This document shows positions 1 through 11,709 of a stretch of 43,361 nucleotides of DNA, one piece after another. The DNA is from Caecitellus pseudoparvulus. Its lineage: Eukaryota; Bigyra: Bicosoecida. The stretch is taken from positions 1 to 43,361 of the forward strand of contig CBFFRQ010000122.1 of assembly GCA_965644315.1 (NCBI GenBank), read 5' to 3'. The notes beneath the pieces are model-generated. The model saw only the letters and a program-made list of their open reading frames with translations. It did no database searches and was not told the DNA's origin. Both the position numbers and the translations under genes were made by a program. The first letter of the stretch is position 1. Every line of letters begins with the position of its first letter.

Positions 1-615
1 CACCTCACGATGCCCAGTCAGAGCCAGCAGCTCACGTACCACCTTCGCATGCCCATTCTCACAGGCAAATTGGAACCCAGCCTCTGGCGTGCCCTCGAAA
101 CCCGTATGCACGTCCACCTCACGGTGGCCGGCCAAATTCAGCAGCTCGCGAACCACATCTGCATGCCCGTTCTCACAGGCAAACTGGAAGCCATACTCAG
201 GATAGCCATCAAATCCAGCATGCACGTCCACCTCACGATCGCCTGTCAGAGCCAGCAGCTCGCGAACCACACCAAGGTGCCCATTCGCGCACGCGTATCG
301 GAAGCCAGCCTCAGGCTCCCCTTCGGGTCCTGCGTGCACATCGACTTCACGATGCCCAGTCAGAGCCAGGAGCTCTCGAACAACGCCAAGTTGACCAAAC
401 TGGCAAGCCCATTGAAAGCCAACATCTGGCCCGTCCCAATCTCGATTCCCCGCATGCACATCAACTTCACGATGCCCACTCAAAGCCAGCAGCTCGCGCA
501 CCGCACCCAAATGGCCATTCTGACAGGCAAGTCGGAAGCCATACTCGGGATCTCCCGTTGGCCCAGTGTGCGCATCCACCGTCAGCTCCCCCTCCAACGC
601 CAACAGCGCACGTAG
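1..615 (-). repeat. 120-bp tandem repeats encoding 40-residue ankyrin units
   Basis: GHREVDVH-coding segments recur at exact 120-bp spacing (around 115, 235, 355 and 475 on the plus coordinate). The repeats vary at codon level, so they are not recent perfect copies, and they continue off the left edge. Confidence 0.75.
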
Positions 616-807
616 CAGCCCAACATGCCCCGTCTTGCACGCGACCACAAAGCCAGCCGTTGTCTCATCGCTTGACAACCCTTCCAGACCCGCATCCGTA
701 CCACCACCACACCCCTCCAGCATGCTCAGCAGCACATCTGCATCCTCGCCATCACATGCAGCCTTCCATCGACCCACCATCGACTCTCCACTGCTGCCAT
801 CAGCCAT
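1..807 (-). CDS. Ankyrin-repeat protein, 5' part (3' end outside the window)
   Basis: The minus strand is open from 912 to the left edge. The first ATG is at 807; no in-frame ATG lies between it and the stop at 913-915. The visible 269 codons start MADGSSGESMVGRWKAACDG. They then carry ankyrin-like units of about 40 residues spaced 120 bp apart, built on GHxxVVRELLALTGHREVDV followed by HAGxxGxPExGFQFACENGH. The ACENGH-x2-VVRELL core is the ankyrin helix-turn-helix; the REVDVHAG linker is longer than in the usual 33-residue repeat. The family generally mediates protein binding; no catalytic domain is visible here. Base composition is less GC-rich than in the kinesin region. The function is unknown. 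I am confident of the ankyrin assignment, less so of the exact start. Confidence 0.8.
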   Translation of the reverse strand, partial: MADGSSGESMVGRWKAACDGEDADVLLSMLEGCGGGTDAGLEGLSSDETTAGFVVACKTGHVGLLRALLALEGELTVDAHTGPTGDPEYGFRLACQNGHLGAVRELLALSGHREVDVHAGNRDWDGPDVGFQWACQFGQLGVVRELLALTGHREVDVHAGPEGEPEAGFRYACANGHLGVVRELLALTGDREVDVHAGFDGYPEYGFQFACENGHADVVRELLNLAGHREVDVHTGFEGTPEAGFQFACENGHAKVVRELLALTGHREV

Positions 808-1222
808 GGCGTGGTGGGTCCAGTTTCCGCACCTGATTCCCTCTCCAAACAAACTCGCCTGCACAGCAGCACAGGCGGCACAGCACAGTTTTACGAAAGC
901 GCCTGCATCATTTTATTCAAGGGAAGCCGAAGACTTCAATGTTGCTTTTTGACGCAGCCAGCACAATCGCACACTTGCTTGGTCCGCATCGCTGCCTGGC
1001 ACGCTCGCGAGCGTGCAAACGGGCTCCAACACAGTGCTCAAAAGGCGACCTGGACCAACGTTGCCCAGCAACCGATCTAAACCATGACTTTAAAGGCCGC
1101 AAGCACGCACCAACAGACACCACGGCTCCCCAGCCGTTTCCAGCATCCCATACGCTATCTCGCTCTCCAATTCCACAAGTCACAAACTCATAGACGCAAT
1201 AAAGTGAGTGTACTTGTGAAAT
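808..1222. other. Intergenic stretch between ankyrin gene and tRNA-Lys
   Basis: No coding region can be supported here. It holds the 5' flank of the ankyrin gene, including GTGCGGAAA on the minus strand at 832-824, about 17 nt upstream of that ATG, and the upstream flank of the tRNA gene. Stops are frequent and composition is less GC-rich than in the genes. No RNA gene was recognised apart from the tRNA that follows. Confidence 0.5.
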
Positions 1223-1295
1223 ACCTTGCTAGCTCAGTTGGTAGAGCGTACGACTCTTAATCGTACGGTCACGGGATCGAGACCCGTGTGAGGTG
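1223..1295 (+). tRNA. tRNA-Lys(CUU): tRNA-Lys (anticodon CUU)
   Basis: A 73-nt cloverleaf folds fully. The acceptor is ACCTTGC (1223-1229) with GTGAGGT (1288-1294), and the discriminator is G1295. The D stem is GCTC/GAGC with a GG-containing loop. The anticodon stem is TACGA/TCGTA around CTCTTAA, so the anticodon is CTT and reads AAG. The T stem is ACGGG/CCCGT. The A box TAGCTCAGTTGG (1230-1241) matches the Pol III consensus. The B box GGATCGAGACC (1274-1284) has A for the usual third-position T. There is no intron. Unusually, the first pair is A1:U72 and the T loop ATCGAGA has A54 and A60, which are familiar from eukaryotic initiator tRNA. The anticodon and the G73 typical of Lys leave the elongator identity clear. 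Confidence 0.95.
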
Positions 1296-1296
1296 C

Positions 1297-1302
1297 TTTT
1301 TT
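1297..1302 (+). terminator. Pol III T6 terminator of tRNA-Lys
   Basis: A run of six T residues starts two bases after the tRNA 3' end, the usual RNA polymerase III stop signal. Confidence 0.85.
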
Positions 1303-1403
1303 ACATGAAAAATCTCCCGTTTTCGCTCTAAGTACGAGCTGCACCAGCTTCATGCGCGTTTGTGTTACAAGCTGTGCACTTTCCGCATGTATTTGATCGC
1401 TTT

Positions 1404-2036
1404 TTATGTTTTTTTGTCGCCAGTCGCTGTTCCTTCGCGCTTGTCCGGGGCAGGGGCAGGCGATCCGCTGCCACAACAGGTCGGCTGCGGAGATGCCTTC
1501 CGGCCCGCATACTGTGCGCCGAGCAGGAGGGCAGCTCCAGATATGGCGGCTGGTGCATGGAGGGAGTGTGGCACCAGGCAAGGCATAGCTGCGATGGCAC
1601 ATGGTAGGTGGACAGCGGCGATCACGCCCATGCCTGTGAAGCCCGCTGCAGTCAGCACGCCCTGGCCGTGAGCCTTGTGCAAGCGGGCCAGAGACCACGC
1701 CCCAAAAGGGAGCACCAGTCCGAGGCTGCTGTACATGACCACCTCGTGGGCGGCAGCTTCGAGGCCTGGCGGTGCGAGGCTGCCGAGGACTGGCAGTGCG
1801 GCTGTCAGAGCCGGCAGCACTGTGCAGTTGACAGCGCACAGGGTGGCGGCAGCGGAGGCCAGCCCATCGACCTTATCGGGGCTCGCCTGGCTGGCGAAGT
1901 TGCTGCGTTGCCTGGTGTGCGTCGGGTGCGGGAGCAATTGCTTGCCCAGCGTCCCCGGCACAGCGTGCACCAGCACACTGCGCACTCGCTGCCGTGCCGC
2001 CCCCCGCGCCAGCCTGGAAAATGAGATAGGGTTCAT
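1404..2036 (-). CDS. MerC-family small membrane protein, probably organelle-targeted
   Basis: A single exon encodes 210 residues, starting at the ATG at 2036. Residues 1-50 are Arg-rich and nearly free of acid (MNPISFSRLARGAARQRVRS), like a mitochondrial presequence. The core begins around residue 58 with ASAAATLCAVNCTVLPALTA, which resembles the first membrane helix and its conserved Cys pair (here CX3C) in MerC-type proteins. Further hydrophobic segments follow (SSLGLVLPFGAWSLARLHKA; GVLTAAGFTGMGVIAAVHLP; AAISGAALLLGAQYAG), giving about four membrane spans. The tail is polar and contains CCGSG. Bacterial MerC imports Hg(II) across the inner membrane; eukaryotic members are poorly characterised, so the substrate is inference. 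The gene converges on the tRNA and diverges from the SRPK gene. Confidence 0.7.
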   Translation of the reverse strand: MNPISFSRLARGAARQRVRSVLVHAVPGTLGKQLLPHPTHTRQRSNFASQASPDKVDGLASAAATLCAVNCTVLPALTAALPVLGSLAPPGLEAAAHEVVMYSSLGLVLPFGAWSLARLHKAHGQGVLTAAGFTGMGVIAAVHLPCAIAAMPCLVPHSLHAPAAISGAALLLGAQYAGRKASPQPTCCGSGSPAPAPDKREGTATGDKKT

Positions 2037-2430
2037 GCCAGTAGTGTGCTTCCGGCCTAGACCCTGACCAGTTCACCGGGCAGCCTCGTGGCTGCAGCGC
2101 TTGTATTCCCACGCACACCGCCGCCGATGCCGCACAGCACCAGACTCTTCAGCACGCGTCCCTGACAGCACCAACACCCGTTCCGTAACGTACACGCGAT
2201 TCGGACCATATGGAGAAAGTGTGAGCGGGCGTGAATTTTTATTCGTGTTGCGTTTTGTGGCGTTCACTGCACTGTGCTTGTTTGCCGACCCTCGGCGAAA
2301 TGTACGCCTCCACACTTGCAAGCGCGACAATGTGCGGAGGAAAGACCGATGCCCGCAATAAAACCCACCAATGCCCCTTCACTACCTTGTCCCTCTTCTT
2401 CCCCATATGCTCGCTTTGACAACATCCGCC
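2037..2430. promoter_or_regulatory. Divergent intergenic region, MerC-like gene / SRPK
   Basis: About 390 bp separate two divergent start codons, so it should contain both promoters. It includes T-rich patches (around 2232-2260) not seen in the neighbouring exons, and GGCCGGAAGC on the minus strand just upstream of the MerC-like ATG. In-frame ATGs at 2371 and 2407 precede the start I prefer for the kinase. No RNA gene was recognised. Confidence 0.45.
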
Positions 2431-4817
<2,387 letters not shown>

Positions 4818-4860
4818 GCCCTGTCCTTGGGGCTCGCATCGAACGGCAGCCAATTCACGT

Positions 4861-5525
4861 TCAAGTCGCTTTGGACTGCTGGCTGCGTGTCCTCCGTAGT
4901 CGGCAGAGGAGCGCTAGCAGGCGCTGCCGAGGCAGCCGAAGTAAGCAGTCCTTCATCTGGTGCTGGAGGCGTTGATGGTGTGCTTTCTGAATGCGAAGTT
5001 TGTGCTGGGCCTTCACGGTTATCATGTGACAAACAGGTGCACGTGCTGTGCCGGGCCACAGGCCAACGCGGCGCTCACTGCCAGCAGAACTGCTGCGCAG
5101 GCAACTGGACGAAGGTGTACCCTGGCAATCCGGGTGGCTGCCTCGCCCCAACCACGTTTTGGGGAGCTCTTGGGGGTGCTGGACCTGCCGTGCTTGCTGG
5201 CGGATTTAGAGACAGCAACAGTGGCGCTCTGTGTCACTCTGCTCGAATGCAGCAGGTCTTCGGCCCTGGTAAAGAATCGCCACGGGCGGCCGGGCAAAGA
5301 TTCAGCACTCTCAACTGATGCAGACTTCCCCGTGCCCTGGCTCCGTCATGGTGAGCGCTTCAGGTGGTGGGAATGGGGCCAGCGAATGACTCTGGCGGTC
5401 CGGCGCTGATGCTCCTGCGTAGCCTGCAAACGCTCAACTGCAGTGGGCTCCGACGATACTCGTGCATCAATGAAGTGTAAATATGGGCAAGTGCTCTGCA
5501 TCTTTGCCATGAACTTCATTTTGCG
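4861..5525 (-). CDS. Possible small basic protein gene (doubtful)
   Basis: This is a tentative model for an otherwise empty 940-bp gap. An ATG at 5525 opens MKFMAKMQSTCPYLHFIDAR. An open stretch from about 5345 contains SKSASKHGRSSTPKSSPKRG, and another down to a stop at 4861 contains HKLRIQKAHHQRLQHQMKD and ends RTRSQQSKAT. The pieces can be joined by weak introns: one ending at GAGCCAG near 5338, and one from GTACAC near 5120 to GGCCCAG near 5006. The stop would then lie 44 bp from the SRPK stop, matching the convergent spacing elsewhere. Against it, the splice donors are poor, GC at third codon positions is low, and no family is recognised. It may simply be intergenic sequence. Confidence 0.25.
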
Positions 5526-5756
5526 TGCATTGCCTTGGCGCTTTGCAACCCAGCCACTTGGCCTTCTCCGCAGCTGGCCATGCCGGAGGTGGCACCTGAG
5601 GCCGACGCATACATCTCAAGGAATGTACAAGTGCGCAACTCGTACTGGCAGGGCCACCGTGTCCCAGCTTGTCTGCACTGCCGCCTGGCACACCCTCCGG
5701 CAACGTGCCACACACTTTGCGCCAAGCCAGAGAAGCGTGCTGGCTCCACGCCCAAC

Positions 5757-8700
5757 ATGGCTGCAGGACCTGCCACGGTGGAGGACAAAGTGAAGGTTGC
5801 TGTGAGGGTTCGGCCACTGCTGGGTGCCGAGGCGGGAAGTGACGCAGCATGGCAGGTGAAGGGCAGCAGCATCGAAGGCGCGGGGCGCGGTGGGCGCTTC
5901 GAGTTCGGTGCGTGCCTTGCCGCCGGCTGGGCTGCGCTTCGCCTCATCTGCATGGGCTCGCTGCGCTGTGTTTGTAGAGCATGTGTTTGACTCTGACCAG
6001 GACACTGCCAGTGTCTTTGACGCCATCGGCTCGGAAATCGTCGATGGCACGCTTGCGGGATTTGACGGTTAGTGCCGCAACGGACGCTGACACAGGGAGG
6101 CCTGCCACACGAAACGGGGCGCGACGCCGCAGGCACAATCTTTGCATATGGCCAGACAGCATCTGGCAAGACGCACACTATGATGGGTGCGTGACGGCAT
6201 CGCCTCTGTGTCGCTGCACGCCGAGCACTCACCACCACACACGCGTCCCGCCACGGCAGGTGACGAGGGGTGCCCAGGCATCATCCCTCACGCAGTGCGG
6301 CGCATCATGCAGGCCATCCAAGCCGACGCGGACCGCATGTTCCTTGTGCGGTGCTCCTTCCTCGAGCTGTACAACGAGGAGCTGCGGGACTTGGCCCAGG
6401 AAGGCACGCCTTCCGTGCGCCTGCGCATCCATCCCAAGGTGAGGCGGCCGCCGGCCCTGCGCTGCCACCGCGCGCCACGTCCACGCCATCCGCATCGCCG
6501 CAGACAGGAGTCTTTGTGGACGGCGCACAGTGGGTGTCAGTGCGCAGTGAGCAGGAGGTGCTGGCCCTGGTGCAGGCGTGCTCGGCTCGCCGGGCTGTCG
6601 CTGCGACAGACATGAACGCGCGATCCAGTCGCAGCCATAGCATCCTGACACTAGAAGTGTCCAGCTCCCTCCAGCACGACGCAGCAGGCACGGGGGGCAC
6701 CCTCTTCGCCAAGCTGAACCTGGTGGACTTGGCGGGGTCGGAGTCTGTGCGGGTGACGGGGGCAGCGGGCGCCCGCCTGAAGGAGGGTGCCGCCATCAAC
6801 CGCTCCCTGCTCACCCTCAGCCGCATCATCAGCATGGTGTCCACGGGCGCCACGTCAGGCTTCATCCCCTTCCGCGAGAGCCGCCTGACGCACCTGCTGG
6901 AGCCCTCCCTGCGAGGCCAGTGCCGCACCGCCGTCATCTGCTGCATGTCCCCTGCGCCGGCGTACGTGGAGGAGAGTCGCAGCACGCTGCAGTTCGCGAC
7001 GTCCGCCAAGGCCATCACGACGCGGGCGACGCGCACGGAGGTGGTGGACGACTCCACCCGCATCGCACGCATGGCCAAGGAGATCGCTGCGCTCAAGTCC
7101 CAGCTGGCGGCAGCCACCAGCGACTCCGCCAGCACTGGCACCGGCGGCGGCCACAACGAAGAACAGAAGCACCGCCTGGCGACCCTGCTGCAGGAGCTGA
7201 TTGTGGGAGGCGGCACGCACGCCGCCAGTGCTGGTGGGGCACCTCCCCTGCAGCCCGCCACGGCCCGTGGTCGCACCGTGCTGGATGTGGCTCGCCTGAA
7301 CCAGCGAGGGCGGGTGGGTCGCGCACGAGAGACATGGTGCCCCTCCATGGCCTCTGACAGTGCTGCTGTCGCTGCGCTGGAGGCGTTCCGGGCGCCGGCA
7401 CGACAGACTGGCGGCAGCCCCGCCCACGCCTCATTCCACAGTGGCAGCTCCCCACTGCACTCGCCCGGCGTGCGAAGCAGCGTCAGTGCATCACGCCTGA
7501 GCAGTGGAGGGTGCAGCACTGCCAGTGGCATGAGCAGCGCCAGCACCGCCTCCGCGGGGACGGTGGATGAGGACGGCGCACTGCAGATGGAGCTGCACAC
7601 GGCACGTGCAGAGGCTGCGGCGCTGCGTGCTGAGGCTGCCGCCACAGCTGAGCACCTGGAGCGTCTGCTGGCGGCAGAGGAGGAGGCGGAAGACACCATC
7701 CAAGAGCTGAAGCGCAGCCTGCTGGCGGCGGAGACAGCGGCGGAGGGCGCTGGTGAGCTGCGTGAGGCGTTGGACGTCGCCCTGGGCCGCGCGGAGGCGG
7801 CAGAGGCGGCCAGTGCAGCCCTGCAGCAACAAGTGGCCACTGCTGCAGCGAGCGTGGAGGCGGCGGAGGAGGAGGCAGATGCCTGGCGCCGCCGGGCAGA
7901 GGCCGCTGAGAGCGCTGCAGCTCGGCGTGTGGAGGACAGCGCCGCGACAGCTGCTGCGCACCGCCGGCGCGTGGCGGAGCTGGAGCAGCAGGTGGCCGCC
8001 CTGTCTGATGCGTTGAGCACGTCCCAGGCCAGCCTGTCCACGGCGCAGGCGCGTGTGGCGAAGCTGGACAAGGTGAAGATGACCCGGGCGCACCTGGACA
8101 CCATGGCGCGGCTCAAGGCTGACAAGCAGCGGTACAAAGCACTTGCCAAGCAATTGCAGGAGCAGCTGGAGGACGCCGCCGCAGGAGCCGCAGCGTCCCC
8201 TGATGTGGCGGCCTTGCAAGCGCAGACAGCAGCGGCAGAGGAGGCTGGCGCAGCGGCGGCGGCAGAGGCGGAAGCAGCAGCGGAGGAGGCTGCCGCGGCA
8301 GCACGCCGGGCGGATGCCGCCACTGCGGAAGCGGCTGCGGTGCGGGGCGAGATGGAGAGCCAGACAGCTGCCCTGGCGGCACTGCAGGTGGAGGTGGCAG
8401 CTCTGGTGGCGGCGGCAGGGGGCGCTGCACAGCACGGCCTGGACACGGGGGGACTGCCCCAGGATGCCGCCACCAGCGTGGACAGTGCCACACGCGGCGT
8501 GCGCGCCGCCTCTGCGCTGTGTGGCGCCCTGCTCAAGCGCCTGCAGGACGCCGCTGCGGAGAAAGACAGCAACACGGCACGGCTGGTGCGCCTGGCTCAG
8601 GCTGGGCGAGCAGCGGATGCAGCGGTGGAGGCGGCTCAGGCGCGTGCGAAGGAGGCGGCTGCCGAGGCGGAACAGGCACGGGCCACTGCTGCGGATCTGA

Positions 8701-9174
8701 CGCAGCAGCTCGCGGACATGCAGCAGGTGCAAGCGGATGCAGCCAAGGCTGTGGCCGCGGCGGAGGCTGCCACGGCTGAAGCTGCCTCTGCTGCTGAAGC
8801 AGTGGCTGCGGCAGAGGCTGCCACGGCAGCTGCCGAGGCACGAGCGACTGCGGCAGAGGAGGCGGCTGCCGCGGCACGTGCTGCGCTGCAGGAGGCCAAG
8901 GCTGACGCGCGACGCAGCGGCGAGATCCTGGAACGGGAGAATGTGCAGCTGCTGATTGAGCTGCGGTCGGTGCGGGCTCAGGCAGCAGCAGCGGCGGCGA
9001 CAGCCCAGGCGCCGGCACCAGCGCCGTCCAGCGCCCGCTCCATCTGGCAAGGCTGTCTTGACGCCGGTGCAGCCCAACACCCCCGTCGCGCCGGTATCCA
9101 GCCACAAGGCGCCGCCTCTGCAGGGGGCGGGGGTGGGCGAGGAGGAGGAGGCGGGTGAGTGCCAGCAGCAGTGA
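5757..9174 (+). CDS. Kinesin with N-terminal motor and long Ala/Glu-rich coiled coil (CENP-E/kinesin-7-like)
   Basis: Exons 5757-5907, 5978-6067, 6133-6186, 6260-6438, 6504-8969 and 9073-9174 give about 1013 residues. This is a microtubule motor ATPase. It starts with DKVKVAVRVRPLL; the P-loop is FAYGQTASGKTHTMMG, where Ala in GQTASGKT matches CENP-E-type kinesins; switch I is NARSSRSHSI and switch II LVDLAGSE. IPFRESRLTHLLEPSLRGQ and the TLQFATSAKAI neck follow (motor about residues 12-335). A Ser-rich hinge leads to a heptad-rich Ala/Glu coiled coil (about 510-970). The last intron (8970-9072, GTGCGG...GTGCAG) is my inference: it yields an end reading VGEEEEAGECQQQ, while reading straight through ends at 9158 with a Gly-rich tail. 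An in-frame ATG at 5580 could extend the N-terminus. Confidence 0.88.
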
Positions 9175-9247
9175 TGGTGCTGGCAGTCACGTGACGTGTG
9201 TTGCAATGCAGAGCGCCGCTGTCGCGTGGGCAGGTGCATTGGGTCGG

Positions 9248-11709
9248 TCATTCGGAGCTCGGGGCCAGGGTGAGGTCAAAGGACTGCGCCTCGCCCGCCG
9301 CCAAGTCCACGGCAGTGGCCATGTGGCGCGCAGCGAGGGGGTTGGGGCCGGCGCTGGCAGGCACGCCCAGGTCCAGCGCCGCGACACAGGGTGTGGCCAC
9401 GAGGCGCCCCGCGCTGAACTGCAGCAGCAGGTGCGGCAGGGCGCGGGCGTCCCACGTCACGGCCACCCCCGCCCCGCCGTGCAGGGCAGAGGTGAGGGTG
9501 AAGGCGCCCTCCTCCACGCCACACACCTGCACGGTGCCAGCCAGGGGCTTGGCGCTGCCTTGGGGCAGGGCAGGGAGGGAGGTGAGGTCCAGAGGTGCCC
9601 GGCCCGCACCCCGGCCAGCGCCTGCCCCCGCCACTGCCACCGGCACAGAGGCCAGGGAGGTGAAGTTCTGCGCGGGGGCCAGGGCGGTGGTGGCCTGGCC
9701 GTCGGCGACAGCGGCGTAAGGAGCCGTCGTGCCGTACTCGAAGGCGCCGATGGAGAGGTGCGCGGCGTCTGCGTCACCCTGAGGCAGGCGCAGGGCCACA
9801 GGCAGGCCCAGCGGCAGCCGCACGTCCTCACGTGGCGTGACGGTGGTGGTGATGGTCACCCCACTGCCCCCCGTCCGAGCTGCGATGACGCGGCGAAGGG
9901 AGGCTAGTGGGTGCCCGGCAGGCAGGCTGCAGGACAGCACCAGCCTGGCATTGGCGGCATCCACCAGGTCAGGCACAGACGCCAGGCTGCCGCTCTGCAC
10001 CTCCGACCCCGCCTCCTCCACAGCCCAGGCCAGGTGTGCGGCCGCGCCGTCCATGACAGCACCCAGGTCTGTCACGGCAGCTGCCCGCACCGCTGCGCCA
10101 TGAGCGCCCTCGGCAGGTGCAGGCGTGCTCGCGGCGGCAGCGGCGCCCCACTCCCCAGACACCTTTGTCAGAGTGCGCGTGCCGCCCAGAGGCACGGCGG
10201 CACCTGCGCCGTGCACAAGGTCCAGGGGGGTGCCGTGCCCGGTGAAGTGTGGCACCACGACGCCCCCCACAGCATGCACCGTCACGTGCCCCCCAGAGCA
10301 CGGCAGTGTCCACACGTCCCCCTCCAGGGCGGCGTCAGACACCGCCCCCAGCAACGGCTCCTGGCCAGGGGACGCCGCCCCCGCTGCTGCAGCCGCCGCA
10401 GCCACGTCTGCGGCAGCGGTGGGGTCTGCCAGCGCCCCCGCGAGTCCAGTGGCGCGCGGCAGCAGGCGTGCCCAGCCCCCTGCGTCCCCCACCACCGCCA
10501 CATCGCCGCGGGTGTCGTAGGAGAGACACGAGACAGAGGGCGTGGCCCCCGCCCCCGCCGTCGGCGCTGCCACTCGCAGCAGGGGCAGGCACAGGGCGCC
10601 GGCGTCATCCCGCGACACGCTGCGCAGCGCCACGGCGCCGTCGGTCCACCCCGTCATGAGGATGCCGTGTGCCGCTGCAAAGGTGCACGCGGTGATGCGG
10701 GCACTGGACCGCCCCTGCCCCGCCAGCTCCTCTGCCAGGTCCAGCACCTGTGTCTTGCCGCTGGCGATGTCCCACACCTGCAGCGCCTGGCCGCCCGTGG
10801 CCACCCCCAGCAGGGCCTTGAAGCCGTCCAGAGGCGCCAGGGACGCCAGGCCTGTCGCGCCTGCCTCCACCAGGGACGCCGACAGGCCCTTGGCGCCCAG
10901 CCACGTGCCGTCCTTCAACGCGTACAGGTGCACGGCGCCACAGGCGTGCCCCACGGCCAGCACGGGCTTGGCGGCGCTGCCAAAGGTGGCCAGGGACACG
11001 ACACGCGCGTCGGCGTCGGCTGACAAGGCGGCTGAGGCGGGGGGGGCGTACGCAGTCACAGGGCGCTCTCGCCCCATGAGCGTGTACAGAGCGGCGGTGC
11101 CGTCGGCATGCCCGACGAGGAAATGGTCATGCCCCCACACGCCCACAGACGTGACGATGCCCGTGCCACCCCCCACGGAGGCCGACGCAGGCGCCGTGCC
11201 AGGCGTGGCCCCGGCACTCGCAGCCTGCGCAGCGGTGGCGATGGTTTTGACCAGAGACAGGTGCTCAGTGTCCAGAATCTGCGTCGTGCCGGCGGTGGTG
11301 CCGACGACCAGCACGTTGCCCAGCATGGTGGCAGCTGCCGTGGCTGAGCAGGTGATGCGCTCCGCGTCAAACACCGTGCGCACACGGCGGTCACCTGCGG
11401 GGTGCGGCCAGCGCGGCGTGGTTGGCTAGCGCACTGGTGCAGGTCAATTCCCGCACGCCACGCCAGCGCACTCACTGGTGCGCGGGTTGTAGCTCGTCAC
11501 GTGCGACTCCGACACCACCAGTAGGGAGGGGCTCTTGCCCTTGATCCTGTCAAGGTACGCCCCCAGCACTTTGCCCTCTCCTGCCTCGCCAAACATGGCG
11601 GCGGAGGAGGCGGCCTGCGCAGGGGTGGGAGGAGGCAAGGAGCTACTGAGCCAGGTGCCCCGCCAGTGCAGCCGCTCGCATGCCGCACCTTGCTGCTTGA
11701 GGAGCCCAT
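9248..11709 (-). CDS. N-myristoylation-motif beta-propeller protein with mutarotase-like C-terminal region
   Basis: Exons 11709-11689, 11614-11476 and 11394-9248 (introns 74 and 81 nt) encode 768 residues. The 21-nt first exon encodes only MGSSSSK, a strong N-myristoylation signal, so membrane attachment is expected. Residues 8 to about 430 contain WD-like blades, for example GNVLVVGTTAGTTQILDTE, HFLVGHADGTAALYTLMG, ALLGVATGGQALQVWDIASG and GILMTGWTDGAVALRS. The last 250 residues change character. VTITTTVTPREDVRLPLGLP, then LPHLLLQFSAGRLVATPCVA and VDLAAGEAQSFDLTLAP, resemble the aldose-1-epimerase (galactose mutarotase) beta-sandwich. I cannot identify its catalytic His/Glu residues, so enzymatic activity is uncertain. 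The propeller is moderately sure, the mutarotase call weak. Confidence 0.65.
11443..11455 (-). promoter_or_regulatory. Variant TGCGGGAATTGAC element, propeller-gene intron 2
   Basis: This is a one-base variant of the TGCGGAAATTG element on the coding strand, about 255 bp after the ATG and within intron 11475-11395. Confidence 0.3.

Noticed and set aside
10-615. Plus-strand open frame with repeated Gln-Ser-Gln and Met-His-Val-His motifs
   Set aside because: It is the mirror of the minus-strand ankyrin repeats, which explain the 120-bp period much better.
2371-2430. Upstream in-frame ATGs for the SR-protein kinase
   Set aside because: They would add a hydrophobic leader that does not fit a nucleocytoplasmic kinase; 2431 starts the Lys-rich segment directly. 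Not fully excluded.
5580-5756. N-terminal extension of the kinesin from the ATG at 5580
   Set aside because: The extension has Cys/His-rich, non-conserved sequence. A 99-nt in-frame intron is possible, but the motor starts just after 5757.
6305-8575. Long minus-strand open frame (756 codons) rich in Ala, Ser and Cys
   Set aside because: It is antisense to the conserved kinesin motor and coiled coil; GC-rich codon bias keeps the antisense frame open.
9911-11023. Plus-strand open frame of 370 codons
   Set aside because: Antisense to the propeller gene, rich in His/Arg/Gln as expected for a shadow frame.
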